From UBA946 sp031550725 (GTDB taxonomy: Bacteria > Bacillota > Clostridia > Oscillospirales > Ruminococcaceae): a DNA stretch of 64,000 nucleotides. The notes below the pieces were generated by a model. The model ran no database searches. It had not been told where the DNA came from and saw only the letters and a program-made list of their open reading frames with translations. The position numbers and the translations under genes were made by a program. Numbering within the stretch: position 1 is the first letter of the stretch; every line of letters begins with the position of its first letter. The stretch is from contig JAVBOH010000020.1 in the NCBI GenBank assembly GCA_031550725.1, forward strand, positions 45,538 to 109,537, written 5' to 3'. Of this stretch, positions 25,423-34,132 are shown one piece after another.

Positions 25423-27027
25423 ATGAGTAAATTAAGCTCAGCAGCTAGAAGCTACATGGAAAAAACAGCAGATTCCTACAAGTATACATACGACCCATAT
25501 CTTAATATAAAAAATCTTCTTGAACTGCATAAAAACCTTGTTATAAGCGACGATTATATCGGTGGAAATCACTGGATGGATCATCTTGAACATGACCTTA
25601 TGAGATTTTGGTTAAAGCCTGAATTACAAGATATGAGTAAAGGACTTTTCCGTTCATTTATCACTAACGATGGTAAATGGCTGCCAGGACTAGACAGCTT
25701 GGATGAATGGCCAGCTGCACTTCGTGAAGCAATTCAGAAAGACGAGGATGGCAATTACAGCTCTGAAGCAGGAGAACTTCTTGAAGGTCCTGATAAAAAT
25801 GCTGATAAAAACTTTGTAAGATCACATTCAAGACAGACCTTTGCATATGGTATTGCATATCATATGACAGGTAAGGTTGAATATTTCAATCTTTGCAAAA
25901 AGGGTGCTTATGCTCTGCTTGATCTTATTAATAAAAATGGCTCGATGTTTACACGTCAGCACTTATCAAACGGCGAGTGGATTAATGATACAAAAACACG
26001 TACAAGCCAAGATCTTGCATATGGAATGACAGGAATCGCCTTTTATTATTACCTTACTCATGATGAAAAGGTTCTTGATAAAATCCGTTTGCTAAAGGAT
26101 TATATTTTCAATAATTACTTCCATCAGGGTAAGGGTGTTTTCACATGGCTTCCTCACAAAAATAACAGCTCCGAACAAAGTGTTGAGCTTGTAGCACACC
26201 TTGATCAGCTTTATGCTTATATGCTGTGGCTGACACCATCACTTCCTAAAAAGGAAAAGGAAGAATTCAAGGCTGATATGAAGCGTATTGCTAATATTAT
26301 GATTGAACGTTTTTATACAGAGGTTTACGGAACATTCTGGGGTGCAAGCACTTCTACTGATATGCAGGCACTTGGAACTGCACATACAGATTTCGGACAC
26401 TCTGTTAAGGCAATGTGGGTAATTTATCAGGTTGGTGTATGGACTGATGAAATTTACTTTGTTAACTTTGCAAGACAAAAAATCCATGCTATTCTTGAAA
26501 GTGCATATGATACATCAAATGGCTCATGGAACAGACGTATACTGGATGATGGCACTATCGATAAGGATAAGGAATGGTGGGGACTTGCAGAATTAAATCA
26601 GGCTGCTGCAATGCTTGCGATTAAAGACCCATCATATTTGCAGTACATAAACAAGACCTATGCATTCTGGTTCAAGAATATGGTTGATACCAAAAACGGT
26701 GAAATCTGGCATGTGCTTGATGGTGAAACTTTGTATCCAAAGCAGATTTTCCCTAAGCTTCATTGCTGGAAATCAGGACTTCATTCACTTGAACATTGTC
26801 TGTTTGGATATATCACAAGCAAGCAAATCTTAGGTGAAAACATTGAGCTTTATTATGCATTCAAGTCTATTGATGAAGTTAAGCATCAGACTGTGACCCC
26901 ATACATATTCAAGGCTAATATTGTTGATAAGAAAGCTGTTACTGCTGAAAACGGTGATGAAATCCTCATTGATGACGGCGATGTTGACAGACTAAATATC
27001 AAGGTCACCTTTGATTCAATTCATTAA
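25423..27027 (+). CDS. AGE-family (N-acylglucosamine 2-epimerase-like) enzyme
   Basis: A 534-residue (alpha/alpha)6-barrel protein. Motifs RSHSRQTFAYGIAY, LAYGMTGIAFYYY, GTAHTDFGHSVKAMW, EWWGLAELNQAAAML and LHCWKSGLHSLEH match those carrying the catalytic His residues of AGE and cellobiose/mannose epimerases. It is longer than usual (about 400), with N- and C-terminal extensions (GDEILIDDGDVDRLNIKV). No signal peptide, so the substrate is an intracellular sugar or sugar-like aldehyde. It sits between the DJ-1 pair and the ThDP enzyme. A dedicated sugar-isomerising step is likely; the substrate is unknown. Confidence 0.8.
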   Translation: MSKLSSAARSYMEKTADSYKYTYDPYLNIKNLLELHKNLVISDDYIGGNHWMDHLEHDLMRFWLKPELQDMSKGLFRSFITNDGKWLPGLDSLDEWPAALREAIQKDEDGNYSSEAGELLEGPDKNADKNFVRSHSRQTFAYGIAYHMTGKVEYFNLCKKGAYALLDLINKNGSMFTRQHLSNGEWINDTKTRTSQDLAYGMTGIAFYYYLTHDEKVLDKIRLLKDYIFNNYFHQGKGVFTWLPHKNNSSEQSVELVAHLDQLYAYMLWLTPSLPKKEKEEFKADMKRIANIMIERFYTEVYGTFWGASTSTDMQALGTAHTDFGHSVKAMWVIYQVGVWTDEIYFVNFARQKIHAILESAYDTSNGSWNRRILDDGTIDKDKEWWGLAELNQAAAMLAIKDPSYLQYINKTYAFWFKNMVDTKNGEIWHVLDGETLYPKQIFPKLHCWKSGLHSLEHCLFGYITSKQILGENIELYYAFKSIDEVKHQTVTPYIFKANIVDKKAVTAENGDEILIDDGDVDRLNIKVTFDSIH

Positions 27028-27036
27028 TATAATTTT

Positions 27037-27070
27037 TCAAGCCGGAGCAATCCGGCTTGAATTTTAAAGA
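27037..27070 (+). terminator. Hairpin between AGE-like and ThDP genes
   Basis: TCAAGCCGGA and TCCGGCTTGA form a perfect ten-base stem followed by ATTTT. It may attenuate or process the operon transcript between these genes. Confidence 0.65.
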
Positions 27071-27094
27071 AATATAATGAAAGGTGGAAATAAC

Positions 27095-28723
27095 ATGGAC
27101 GGAAACAACAAGCTAATCAAACAACTATTAGCTGATGGAATAACATATATGTTTGGAAATCCTGGAACAGTTGAAGAAGGTTTTCTTGATGCTATGTATT
27201 CATATGATGATTTTAATTATATTACCTGTCTTCATGAATCGGTTGCTGTTGCAATGGCAGATGGCTATTCGAGAAAATCAAAAAAGGCATCTGTTGTTCA
27301 GCTTCACAGCGGAGTTGGATTGGGTAATGGCATTGGTATGATTTATCAGGCAATGAGAGGACATTCACCTTTAGTTATTATTGCAGGTGAAGCTGGAATA
27401 AAGTATGATGCTATGGATGCACAAATGGCATGCAATTTAGTTGATATGGCAAAGCCTGTTACAAAATGGGCAAGCAGGGTTACACATAAGGATTCATTGT
27501 TACGAATGGTAAGAAGAGCAATAAAAACAGCTTTGACACCACCAATGGGACCTGTTTTTTTAAGTCTGCCATTAGATATTCTTGATGAAGAAAACTTTGA
27601 GGATGTTGTTCCAACTGTAACAATACAAACTGAAAGTGCACCTGATATTTGTACTGTTAATAAAGTTACTGATATGCTTTTACCAGCAAAAAATCCAATA
27701 TTTATTATTGGTGATGGAATTTCATGTGCAGATGCAAGATGTGAAATTGAAGAACTTGCCGAGTTAATTGGTGCAAAGGTTTATGGTGCTGATTATTCTG
27801 AGGTTAATTTCAATTCAAACTCACCTCATTTTATGGGACAGCTAGGTCATATGTTTGGGGATAACAGCAAGAAAGTAGTTGAAAACGCTGATGCTATTGT
27901 TATCGTTGGTACATATGTATTTCCAGAAGTATTCCCCTGCCTTACAAATGTTTTTATCAAGGATGCAAAAATCATACATATTGATTTGAATACATATGAG
28001 ATTGCTAAAAACTTCAATGTTAATATTGGTATTGCTGCTCATCCGAAGCCAACCCTAAAGCTTATATGTGATGATATTAAATCCAGAATATCGTGCGAAC
28101 AAAAAAGTGATGCTTTAGAGAGATGTAATATTTTATCTGAGCTTAAAAAGAATAGTAATCAGAATATTGATGATGGCACTGTCGTTTCAGAATTTATGAA
28201 ACAACTTAAACAATCAATAAATTCAGATATTATTATCTTTGATGAAGCTCTCACTTCATCAAAATATCTAAATTATTATTTTTCACCAATCAAAGATGGA
28301 AGTTTCTTTCAGACAAGAGGTGGCTCTTTAGGTGTTGGAATACCTGGAGCAATGGGTATCAAGCTTGCTGACCCTGAAAAAACAGTATTTGCGTTTGTTG
28401 GTGACGGTGGAAGTATGTATACCATTCAAGCTTTGCATACTGCAGCACGATATGGAATTGATATTAAAATTATCATTATGAACAACGGAAAATATCAGCT
28501 CCTGCGTGATAATATTGATAAATATTGGACAGAACGGCAAATTGAATCACATTCATATCCTGATTGCTTTAATTTAGATCCTGCTATTGATTTTGTATCA
28601 CTTGCTAAATCACTTGGTATTGCAGATGGTATCAAAATTGAATGTATTGATGATGTTGGTACTGGTATTGATAAGTTACTTTCGTCTGATACTGCTTTTA
28701 TCGTTGATTTAAAAACAAACTAA
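27095..28723 (+). CDS. Thiamine-diphosphate-dependent enzyme, benzoylformate decarboxylase/acetolactate synthase-like
   Basis: About 542 residues in three domains. The Pyr domain has the catalytic Glu in CLHESVAVAMADGYSR. A central Rossmann-like domain follows (IFIIGDGISCADAR). The PP domain has the ThDP/Mg motif GDGGSMYTIQALHTAARYGI ending in NN. GNPGTVEEGF near the N-terminus is typical of the benzoylformate decarboxylase branch. The start follows AAAGGTGG, preferred to ATG 27077. It lacks the FAD-related length of classical acetolactate synthases. It likely decarboxylates or ligates a 2-keto acid linked to the DJ-1/AGE pathway. Confidence 0.82.
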   Translation: MDGNNKLIKQLLADGITYMFGNPGTVEEGFLDAMYSYDDFNYITCLHESVAVAMADGYSRKSKKASVVQLHSGVGLGNGIGMIYQAMRGHSPLVIIAGEAGIKYDAMDAQMACNLVDMAKPVTKWASRVTHKDSLLRMVRRAIKTALTPPMGPVFLSLPLDILDEENFEDVVPTVTIQTESAPDICTVNKVTDMLLPAKNPIFIIGDGISCADARCEIEELAELIGAKVYGADYSEVNFNSNSPHFMGQLGHMFGDNSKKVVENADAIVIVGTYVFPEVFPCLTNVFIKDAKIIHIDLNTYEIAKNFNVNIGIAAHPKPTLKLICDDIKSRISCEQKSDALERCNILSELKKNSNQNIDDGTVVSEFMKQLKQSINSDIIIFDEALTSSKYLNYYFSPIKDGSFFQTRGGSLGVGIPGAMGIKLADPEKTVFAFVGDGGSMYTIQALHTAARYGIDIKIIIMNNGKYQLLRDNIDKYWTERQIESHSYPDCFNLDPAIDFVSLAKSLGIADGIKIECIDDVGTGIDKLLSSDTAFIVDLKTN

Positions 28724-28740
28724 TTTTATGGAGGATTGTT

Positions 28741-28929
28741 ATGGATAAATTTACTATTACTTTCACAGGCAACAGAGCAGAAGAACTTGCAGAGCGTTTC
28801 TCAGCGTATTTCTGGGATGGTGGTTTGGATCAGACTATTGAGCAGAATTTCTTAGAGGAGTTTGATCTTACTTTAGACGATGTTGAAATTGATAATGATG
28901 GTGGAGCTATTATTAATACTGGTAAATAA
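28741..28929 (+). CDS. Small acidic protein of the DJ-1/ThDP operon
   Basis: A 62-residue acidic protein (AEELAERFSAYFWDGGLDQT, then many Asp/Glu). GGAGG lies before the ATG and it starts 17 bases after the ThDP enzyme, so it belongs to the operon. No family recognised and no Cys cluster. It could be a regulatory or carrier subunit. Confidence 0.6.
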   Translation: MDKFTITFTGNRAEELAERFSAYFWDGGLDQTIEQNFLEEFDLTLDDVEIDNDGGAIINTGK

Positions 28930-28955
28930 CACTGTTAATTGAGGATGTATTGTAA

Positions 28956-29210
28956 ATGCAGGATATAAAATTAGGTGATATTATTATTTTTGATGGTGGT
29001 GACGATTGACTTGGTAAAGCAATATGTTCATTAACAAAATCAAAAGTCAGCCATGCAGCAATGGTTTATAAAGAAAATGAAATTGTAGAAATAATAATAT
29101 TGTGTTATCGCAAAAGGGAATTTTTCTATCTGATATAATCGATAATGTTGATATGTGTATTTTATAATCTAATGCACTTGATAACGCTATTGAAGCTTGC
29201 CATGTTCTTT
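28956..29210 (+). pseudogene. Decayed fragments: papain-like hydrolase start and GHKL histidine kinase
   Basis: ATG 28956 opens DIKLGDIIIFDGGDD, a TGA, then LGKAICSLTKSKVSHAAMVY, the start of a YiiX/NlpC-like papain-fold hydrolase (HAAMVY as the His site) broken by a stop. Around 29120-29205 another frame reads FLSDIIDNVDMCIL, a stop, then SNALDNAIEACH, matching the N-box of AgrC-type GHKL kinases. Both are short remnants without the rest of the gene. Confidence 0.55.
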
Positions 29211-29249
29211 TTATAGTCACCTATATAGACTATTCATCGTCGTGGCTGA

Positions 29250-29425
29250 GCCTACAATAAAGAAAAATATTCTATGCATTACACACTTTACAGAGGCTTA
29301 ACTCAAGTTACTAATTAGGTTAGGTTTAAGTTCGCTGCCATGAACCTCAAAAAATACGCTATTCATAAGGGTAGGAACTCATACTCTATTGACTTTTTAG
29401 GTGTTTTCTTTGCGATTTTTACTTG
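29250..29425 (+). pseudogene. Transposase C-terminal remnant (IS1182-like)
   Basis: About 55 codons read KKYSMHYTLYRGLTQVTN, then a stop, then VRFKFAAMNLKKYAIHKG and FFAIFT. This is the tail of DDE transposases of the IS1182 type (YRGLTQV..W.R.KFAAMNLKK). The upstream part and ends of the element are missing. Confidence 0.55.
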
Positions 29426-29438
29426 ATTACAAAATCAA

Positions 29439-29512
29439 CCCCCAATTTCTTGCGAAATTAGGGGTTTTTCTACAGATTGAAATCCGTATCCAGATTTGGA
29501 TACGGATTTAAT
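29439..29512. terminator. Two back-to-back terminator hairpins
   Basis: CCCCCAATTTC / GAAATTAGGGG with TTTTT (29439-29469) terminates plus-strand transcription. AAATCCGTATCC / GGATACGGATTT (29480-29509), a perfect stem, terminates the minus-strand DUF1292 gene. Confidence 0.75.
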
Positions 29513-29528
29513 TTGTTAAAGTTAGAAA

Positions 29529-29837
29529 TTATTCTTCTTCCTCGAAGATTTCGTTAAGACGGTCGAGGAACATCTGACCAATACGCTCGTATTCATCATC
29601 ATCGTCAATTGATGCGAGAATTTCTTCATCGTTTTCATCAACATCGGACTTCAAGATTACAAGCTCTCCATCAGCCTCAAGCTCCTTTGTAGGATCTTCA
29701 TAATAAGGTACAAGGGCATAATAACGTTCATCATCAATCTCAAGAACATCAATCATTTCAAAAGTCTGTTCAACGCCTTCCTCATCAACTAATGTATAAA
29801 GATCGGCAGCCATTTCGTTATCTAACATTTCAGCCAT
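29529..29837 (-). CDS. DUF1292 family protein (YrzB-like)
   Basis: A 102-residue, strongly acidic protein with the DUF1292 pattern YTLVDEEGVEQTFEMIDVLE, YYALVPYYE and ELVILKSDVDENDEE. It is a conserved small protein of Firmicutes of unknown function, often near ruvX and alaS, which are absent here. AGGAGG precedes the start. A minus-strand promoter, TTGACA (29955-29960) and TACAAT (29932-29937), 17 bases apart, drives it. Confidence 0.88.
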   Translation of the reverse strand: MAEMLDNEMAADLYTLVDEEGVEQTFEMIDVLEIDDERYYALVPYYEDPTKELEADGELVILKSDVDENDEEILASIDDDDEYERIGQMFLDRLNEIFEEEE

Positions 29838-30018
29838 AATAAATACCTCCTGATTATAGTCATTTTAATAGTCATTATTATCGGGTGATTTTATAAATTC
29901 CATACAAGCTGTTATAACACCCAACTTTTTAATTGTACTACATTTCTGATATAATGTCAAGATGTAAAATAACTAAAAATATTGCACAAAAAATGTCATG
30001 CATATTAGAAGAAAACTA

Positions 30019-30047
30019 TTGACTTTGGATAAAGGGTGTGGTATAGT
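30019..30047 (+). promoter_or_regulatory. Promoter of the mini-ORF array RNA
   Basis: TTGACT (30019-30024) and TATAGT (30042-30047) with a 17-base spacer. The promoter of the DUF1292 gene points the other way from 29960, so the two units are divergent. Confidence 0.7.
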
Positions 30048-30053
30048 ATATAC

Positions 30054-31505
30054 AAGGAAAGAGAAACAAAGTAAATCCAAAAAAGATAGTCAGCATTAAG
30101 CCGAAGATGTTCGGAATTGCTCTTTGTGAACTATAATAAAGGGATTTAGTTTCGAAGTCCTAAAGAAATGAACCTGTAATAATTGACCCGCAGCTTACAC
30201 TTTGCAAAAGTTATTAAAAGAGCACGGTCAAACGGGAATTCAAAATTTTTCTTGGAAAGGTTGGCGAGTCCGATGGCTAGTTTTGAAATTGAACAGCAGT
30301 TCTCAAAGGATATCTTAAGTGGCTCGTTTGTAGCCGTACTTTAGGAAAGATTTTAGCGGAGTTTAAATGTAATAAGTATTAATATACTTTCACTCCGGAT
30401 TATAACGATTAGTTAAATTAAATCTTAAAGTATGATAATGAGCCGCATATCTTAGTACATCTCAAAGTGCTTAAGTTATACGGTATTTTTGTATCTAAAA
30501 ATAAAATTTAGTGCAAATATATATGAGATAATCAATACATAAGGGATATCCTTTATATGCAATGCTCCAATGTGAGCTTTACATAAAGGGCTACAAATTT
30601 AAAATGAATTTTAAATTGCGAGTTTTGAGTTTCGCTCAAAATATCGAATATCAAAAATCTGATTAAAAGGTGATACCGATGAAGTAAACTGTTTTAGTAA
30701 AATCCCACTTTTAAAATTTTATTTGAACAGGTGATGACAATGTGGTAATTAAGGCTTTCGTATAGAAAATAACTATGAAAGAAGTGGTTGTTTTTATGAT
30801 TGCAGTTAAGATTTACAGGTTGATTGAAATTTAGTAAGTTTGGAGTGAGACCACCAGAATAGTTAATTTTAGCTAACCCTTAAAAATATTAGGAGAGAAG
30901 TGATTGTTATGAGGATACTCAAACGCACATTTCACGATAGGAACATTACTATAATTTTATAAGGGGTGAGTCCAAAATACTAGGTAAGACGACTTTTTAG
31001 TCGGGTTTGGATAATGATTTTTTAAGACTGACTCTTAAAAATAAAAATTTATATACAGGAGTGAGACCAATGGCTTAATAAGTTTAAGCTGCCTCTATCA
31101 AAAAATATTCCGCCAAGGAGTTGATCTTTATGCTTGTAAAAGTACTGATGATTACCCGTAAGGAATTCTATATTTAAGGAGTGAGTCCCATGGCTCAGAG
31201 TTTAGCTTAACCTGATGTAAAATTTATTCCAAAGGAGATGCGTGTCATATGTGGCAATTAAATGTTTTATCTTCAAAGGAATTATATATTTAGGGAGTGA
31301 ATCCAATGGCATAAACTGATTGACCATTTAATTTTTAAGAAAGAAGTGGTACAAATCATGAAGATGTTTTGGAGTTTAAAGAAGATTTAAATGATGGGAG
31401 TGAGTCCGCCAAGACATTTAGCCTAAGGTTTAACCGAATTTAAGGTTGGTTAGCCAATATAAATAAATTATCAGAGGAGTTGTCAGGTTGGCAGCTCCTT
31501 TTTGA
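30054..31505 (+). ncRNA. Long RNA with alternating array of mini-ORFs (GGAGTGAGTCC-box array)
   Basis: About 1.45 kb with a good promoter and terminator but no frame longer than about 24 codons. The box GGAGTGAG(T/A)CCNATGGC recurs, complete or degenerate, near 30261, 30665, 30728, 30841, 30962, 31058, 31178, 31293 and 31396, mostly 94-122 bases apart in the second half. At several boxes GGAG stands eight bases before an ATG whose frame ends almost at once: ATG-GCT-TAA (31070), ATG-GCA-TAA (31306), ATG-AAG-TAA (30679), ATG-TGG-TAA (30740), six codons (31190), 23 codons (30273). Between boxes lie second-type frames of 10-17 codons with their own GGAG/GAAG sites (ATG 30796, 30909, 31130, 31249, 31358). 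The stops of three of these (30962, 31177, 31293) abut or overlap the next box, so translation would be coupled. Peptides from 31130 and 31249 share a KE(F/L)YI end. The box can also fold (TGAG/CTCA, TGAG/CTTA). No known RNA class recognised. Confidence 0.6.
31474..31505 (+). terminator. Terminator of the mini-ORF array RNA
   Basis: GGAGTTGTC and GGCAGCTCC pair around a short loop (two G-U pairs) and are followed by a run of T. Confidence 0.75.
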
Positions 31506-31643
31506 TTGTGTATTCATTAATATATCCATGCCAATGGTAACAAGATAGTTACATTTTACGCATATTGCAACTTTTCACAAGTTCTAATAAACCCTGTAAG
31601 TAACATGTTTTACGGCATGTTACGCAAATGAGGTTATTTTAGT

Positions 31644-31850
31644 TATGACCAAAGAGGAAATCTTACTTCAATAACAAAAATACCATTTTAAAATAGTTTT
31701 ATATTCAATCCCATGTGAAAAATGGCATCAGTTGTTAAAGCTGACGGAAGTATGGCTTCATATGCATATGATGGTTTTGGAAGAAGGTTACAGAGTGTGG
31801 TATGTCTATTGTGGAAATAATCCTGTCAGGTTTATTTGCCATTGTTAGTA
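31644..31850 (+). pseudogene. Rhs/YD-repeat protein remnant
   Basis: Short open stretches read YDQRGNLTSITKI, then KADGSMASYAYDGFGRRLQS, then VYCGNNPVRF. These are the YD-repeat and core-end motifs of Rhs proteins, in order but with most of the gene missing and frames broken. It shows that a polymorphic-toxin-type gene once stood here. Confidence 0.65.
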
Positions 31851-31909
31851 AACGATTACAAAAAGAATAGGTAATTTTTATGTAATTGTACAAAACATAG
31901 AAAATGTCA

Positions 31910-31938
31910 TTGCAAATATTGTTTAAATCGGTTATAAT
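31910..31938 (+). promoter_or_regulatory. Promoter of the GH5 cellulase gene
   Basis: TTGCAA (31910-31915) and TATAAT (31933-31938), 17 bases apart. It leaves a leader of about 185 bases holding a GTTTTGTG / CACAAAAC hairpin (about 32078-32098), which may contribute to regulation or stability. Confidence 0.6.
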
Positions 31939-32130
31939 AATAATCGTGCAAATTACTTTTTGTCAAGCAAAATTAAATCTGACGGGTAATATACAAAACA
32001 TAAATATAAACATAAATCATGAAATACATTATTATTTAAGGAGAAAAGTTCGAAAATAAATTTTTAGAACTCGGAGTTTTGTGATTTCACACAAAACATC
32101 TGACAATTAGTGAAAAGGATAGGTATAAGT

Positions 32131-33366
32131 ATGAAATTTACAGCAAAAAAAATGCTAACTACTGCATTATCACTGCTTATGGCAGCAACTATGCTTTCAG
32201 GATGCGGCAAAACAAACGATGTAACTAATGACGGAGTAGCTACAGGAGCTGATGCAGTTGTAACAGAGGCTGTTGTTGCAAAGCAGTTTAATGATGTTAC
32301 AGCGGCAGAGCTTGCAAAGAGCATGAAAATCGGCTGGAATGTCGGAAATTGTCTTGATGCATACGGTAAAACTGGTTTGGAAGCAGAAACAGCATGGGGT
32401 AATCCGAAAATTACAAAGGAACTAATTGATGCAGCGAAAGCAGCAGGCTTTGATACTATTCGTGTTCCGGTAACTTGGGTTGACCATATTGATGCTGACT
32501 ATAAGATTGATGACGAGTGGTTTGCTCGTGTTAAGGAAGTTGTTGATTATGTTATTGACAACGATATGTATGCAATTATAAACATTCATCACGATGGTAA
32601 TGATACTGCAGCTGCGTGGCTTTCACCAGAGCCAAAGGATGAAGAAGCAATGATAAAGCAGTTCACAGTTCTTTGGGAGCAGATTGGTGCATATTTCAAG
32701 GATTATAATGAAAAGCTTTTATTTGCTGGAATGAATGAACTTCACCACGGCTATAATAATCCAACAGATGAATATCTTCGTATCACAGACCGTCTAAATC
32801 AGACTTTTGTTGATACTGTTAGAAAAACAGGCGGCAATAATGATAAGAGAATTCTTGTTTGTCAGGCATATAACACAACTGGTAATGCATCATTAAAAAT
32901 GATAATGCCAACTGACACAGTAAAAGATAAGCTTATGATGGAATTTCATTTCTATGACCCATGGGATTTTGCAGGCGAGGGTAAAGGTGATTGGGGTATT
33001 AATGGTACAAACAAGGCAACATGGGGACAGGAAGCATGGGTTGATGAGCTGTTCGGCAAAATAAAAGCTAAGTTTGTTGACAATGGTTTTCCAGTAATAA
33101 TCGGCGAATATGGTGCAATGAAGAATAAGACAGCAGCAAACGAAGATTTCAGACGTTATTATATTGAATATGTAACAAAGGCTGCTGCAAATAATGGTCT
33201 TATTCCAATTTGGTGGGATAATGGTTATGATGGCTCAAGCGGCGAAGCGTTCGCTTTATTTAACAGAACCTCATACAAAGTACTTCATGAGGATATTATT
33301 GAAGCTATTATGAGAGCTAAAGATGGCGGAGATTATGAAATCACACTTCCTGAGCATAAGGAATAA
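32131..33366 (+). CDS. GH5 family endoglucanase lipoprotein
   Basis: A 411-residue lipoprotein with lipobox LSGC (Cys24), so it is anchored outside the membrane. The GH5 barrel shows MKIGWNVGNCLDAYG, FDTIRVPVTW, YAIINIHHDG, FAGMNELHH with the acid/base Glu, HFYDPWDF and VIIGEYGAM with the nucleophile Glu, ending in WWDNG. It should hydrolyse beta-1,4-glucan or related hemicellulose. ATG 32131 follows AAAAGGATAGG; an in-frame GTG at 32110 is rejected. No dockerin or carbohydrate-binding module is attached. With the cellobiose phosphorylase at 61137 it supports a cellulose-using lifestyle. Confidence 0.9.
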   Translation: MKFTAKKMLTTALSLLMAATMLSGCGKTNDVTNDGVATGADAVVTEAVVAKQFNDVTAAELAKSMKIGWNVGNCLDAYGKTGLEAETAWGNPKITKELIDAAKAAGFDTIRVPVTWVDHIDADYKIDDEWFARVKEVVDYVIDNDMYAIINIHHDGNDTAAAWLSPEPKDEEAMIKQFTVLWEQIGAYFKDYNEKLLFAGMNELHHGYNNPTDEYLRITDRLNQTFVDTVRKTGGNNDKRILVCQAYNTTGNASLKMIMPTDTVKDKLMMEFHFYDPWDFAGEGKGDWGINGTNKATWGQEAWVDELFGKIKAKFVDNGFPVIIGEYGAMKNKTAANEDFRRYYIEYVTKAAANNGLIPIWWDNGYDGSSGEAFALFNRTSYKVLHEDIIEAIMRAKDGGDYEITLPEHKE

Positions 33367-33381
33367 TTATTAATATATTTA

Positions 33382-33414
33382 TTGGCTGTTACGAAAGTAG
33401 CAGCTAATTTTTTG
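33382..33414 (+). terminator. Terminator after the GH5 gene
   Basis: CTGTTAC-GAAA-GTAGCAG stem with one G-U pair followed by a T-rich tract. Confidence 0.65.
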
Positions 33415-33417
33415 TTT

Positions 33418-33585
33418 TTATTGTTTTATGATTTTAGCACGATTTGCGGTGTATTCAATGACATCTTTTGCTGTCGGTATATCATCTTCTTTTGGTATGC
33501 AGTTCATTTCATGTTCGACTTCTGCTATGGAAACGCCATATTGCTTTGCTGCTTTTTTGATTAATTTTTTGTATTTACTGCTCAT
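33418..33585 (-). CDS. Small helical protein, 55 residues
   Basis: ATG 33585 follows AGGAG and opens a 55-residue frame: KKAAKQYGVSIAEVEHEMN resembles the short helix-turn-helix pieces found in small sporulation-initiation-like proteins of Clostridia (KK.GVS.EEV..E...). Lys-rich and cytoplasmic. It converges with the GH5 gene. Function unknown. Confidence 0.6.
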   Translation of the reverse strand: MSSKYKKLIKKAAKQYGVSIAEVEHEMNCIPKEDDIPTAKDVIEYTANRAKIIKQ

Positions 33586-33721
33586 TTTAATCTCCTAATG
33601 ATAATATTGACTATATAGAGATAATATTACTACAATTTTGTTCAAAAGACAACCCTAATGAGTTAATCTTTGCAGAGTTAATATTGTGCAATGAATAAAA
33701 TGAAATAAATAGGGGATTAAT

Positions 33722-33964
33722 ATGACGCTTACCGATGCTATTAAAATGAGAATATCAGAATTATGCAGCACTAGAAATATAACTTTAAATAAATTAGCAA
33801 ACATCAGCGGCATAACGCAATCAACATTAAATAATATATTTCATCGTGATGGAAATAAGCCAACAGTATCAACAATAAAAAAGATATGTGATGGACTTGA
33901 AATATCACTGGTAGATTTTTTTGCCACTGATTATTTCAATGAATTGGAGCAAGAAATTAAATAA
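33722..33964 (+). CDS. Small Cro/CI-type HTH regulator
   Basis: An 80-residue single helix-turn-helix domain (LNKLANISGITQSTLNNIFH, STIKKICDGLEISLVDFFAT) of the XRE family, as in short chromosomal repressors. AGGGGATTA precedes the start. The hairpin TTAAGCT.TGCAGA / TCTGCA.AGCTT follows from about 33975 as terminator. Its target is unknown; the convergent MATE transporter gene is its nearest partner. Confidence 0.85.
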   Translation: MTLTDAIKMRISELCSTRNITLNKLANISGITQSTLNNIFHRDGNKPTVSTIKKICDGLEISLVDFFATDYFNELEQEIK

Positions 33965-34132
33965 CAATACAAAATTAAGCTATGCAGATATTAGTTTCTG
34001 CACAGCTTTAATTAATTGCTTACTGAACAATTCCGTTTTTCACGGAATCGACGTACTATTTGATTGATGTCTGCAATTCACATAAAAATTTATAAATAAA
34101 TGCTCAAAAAGCTTGCACATGAATAAACAAAA

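Noticed and set aside
33382..33564. 60-codon hydrophobic frame on the plus strand
   Set aside because: It is the shadow of the minus-strand 55-residue gene at 33418-33585, which has a good AGGAG site, and it starts in the GH5 terminator.
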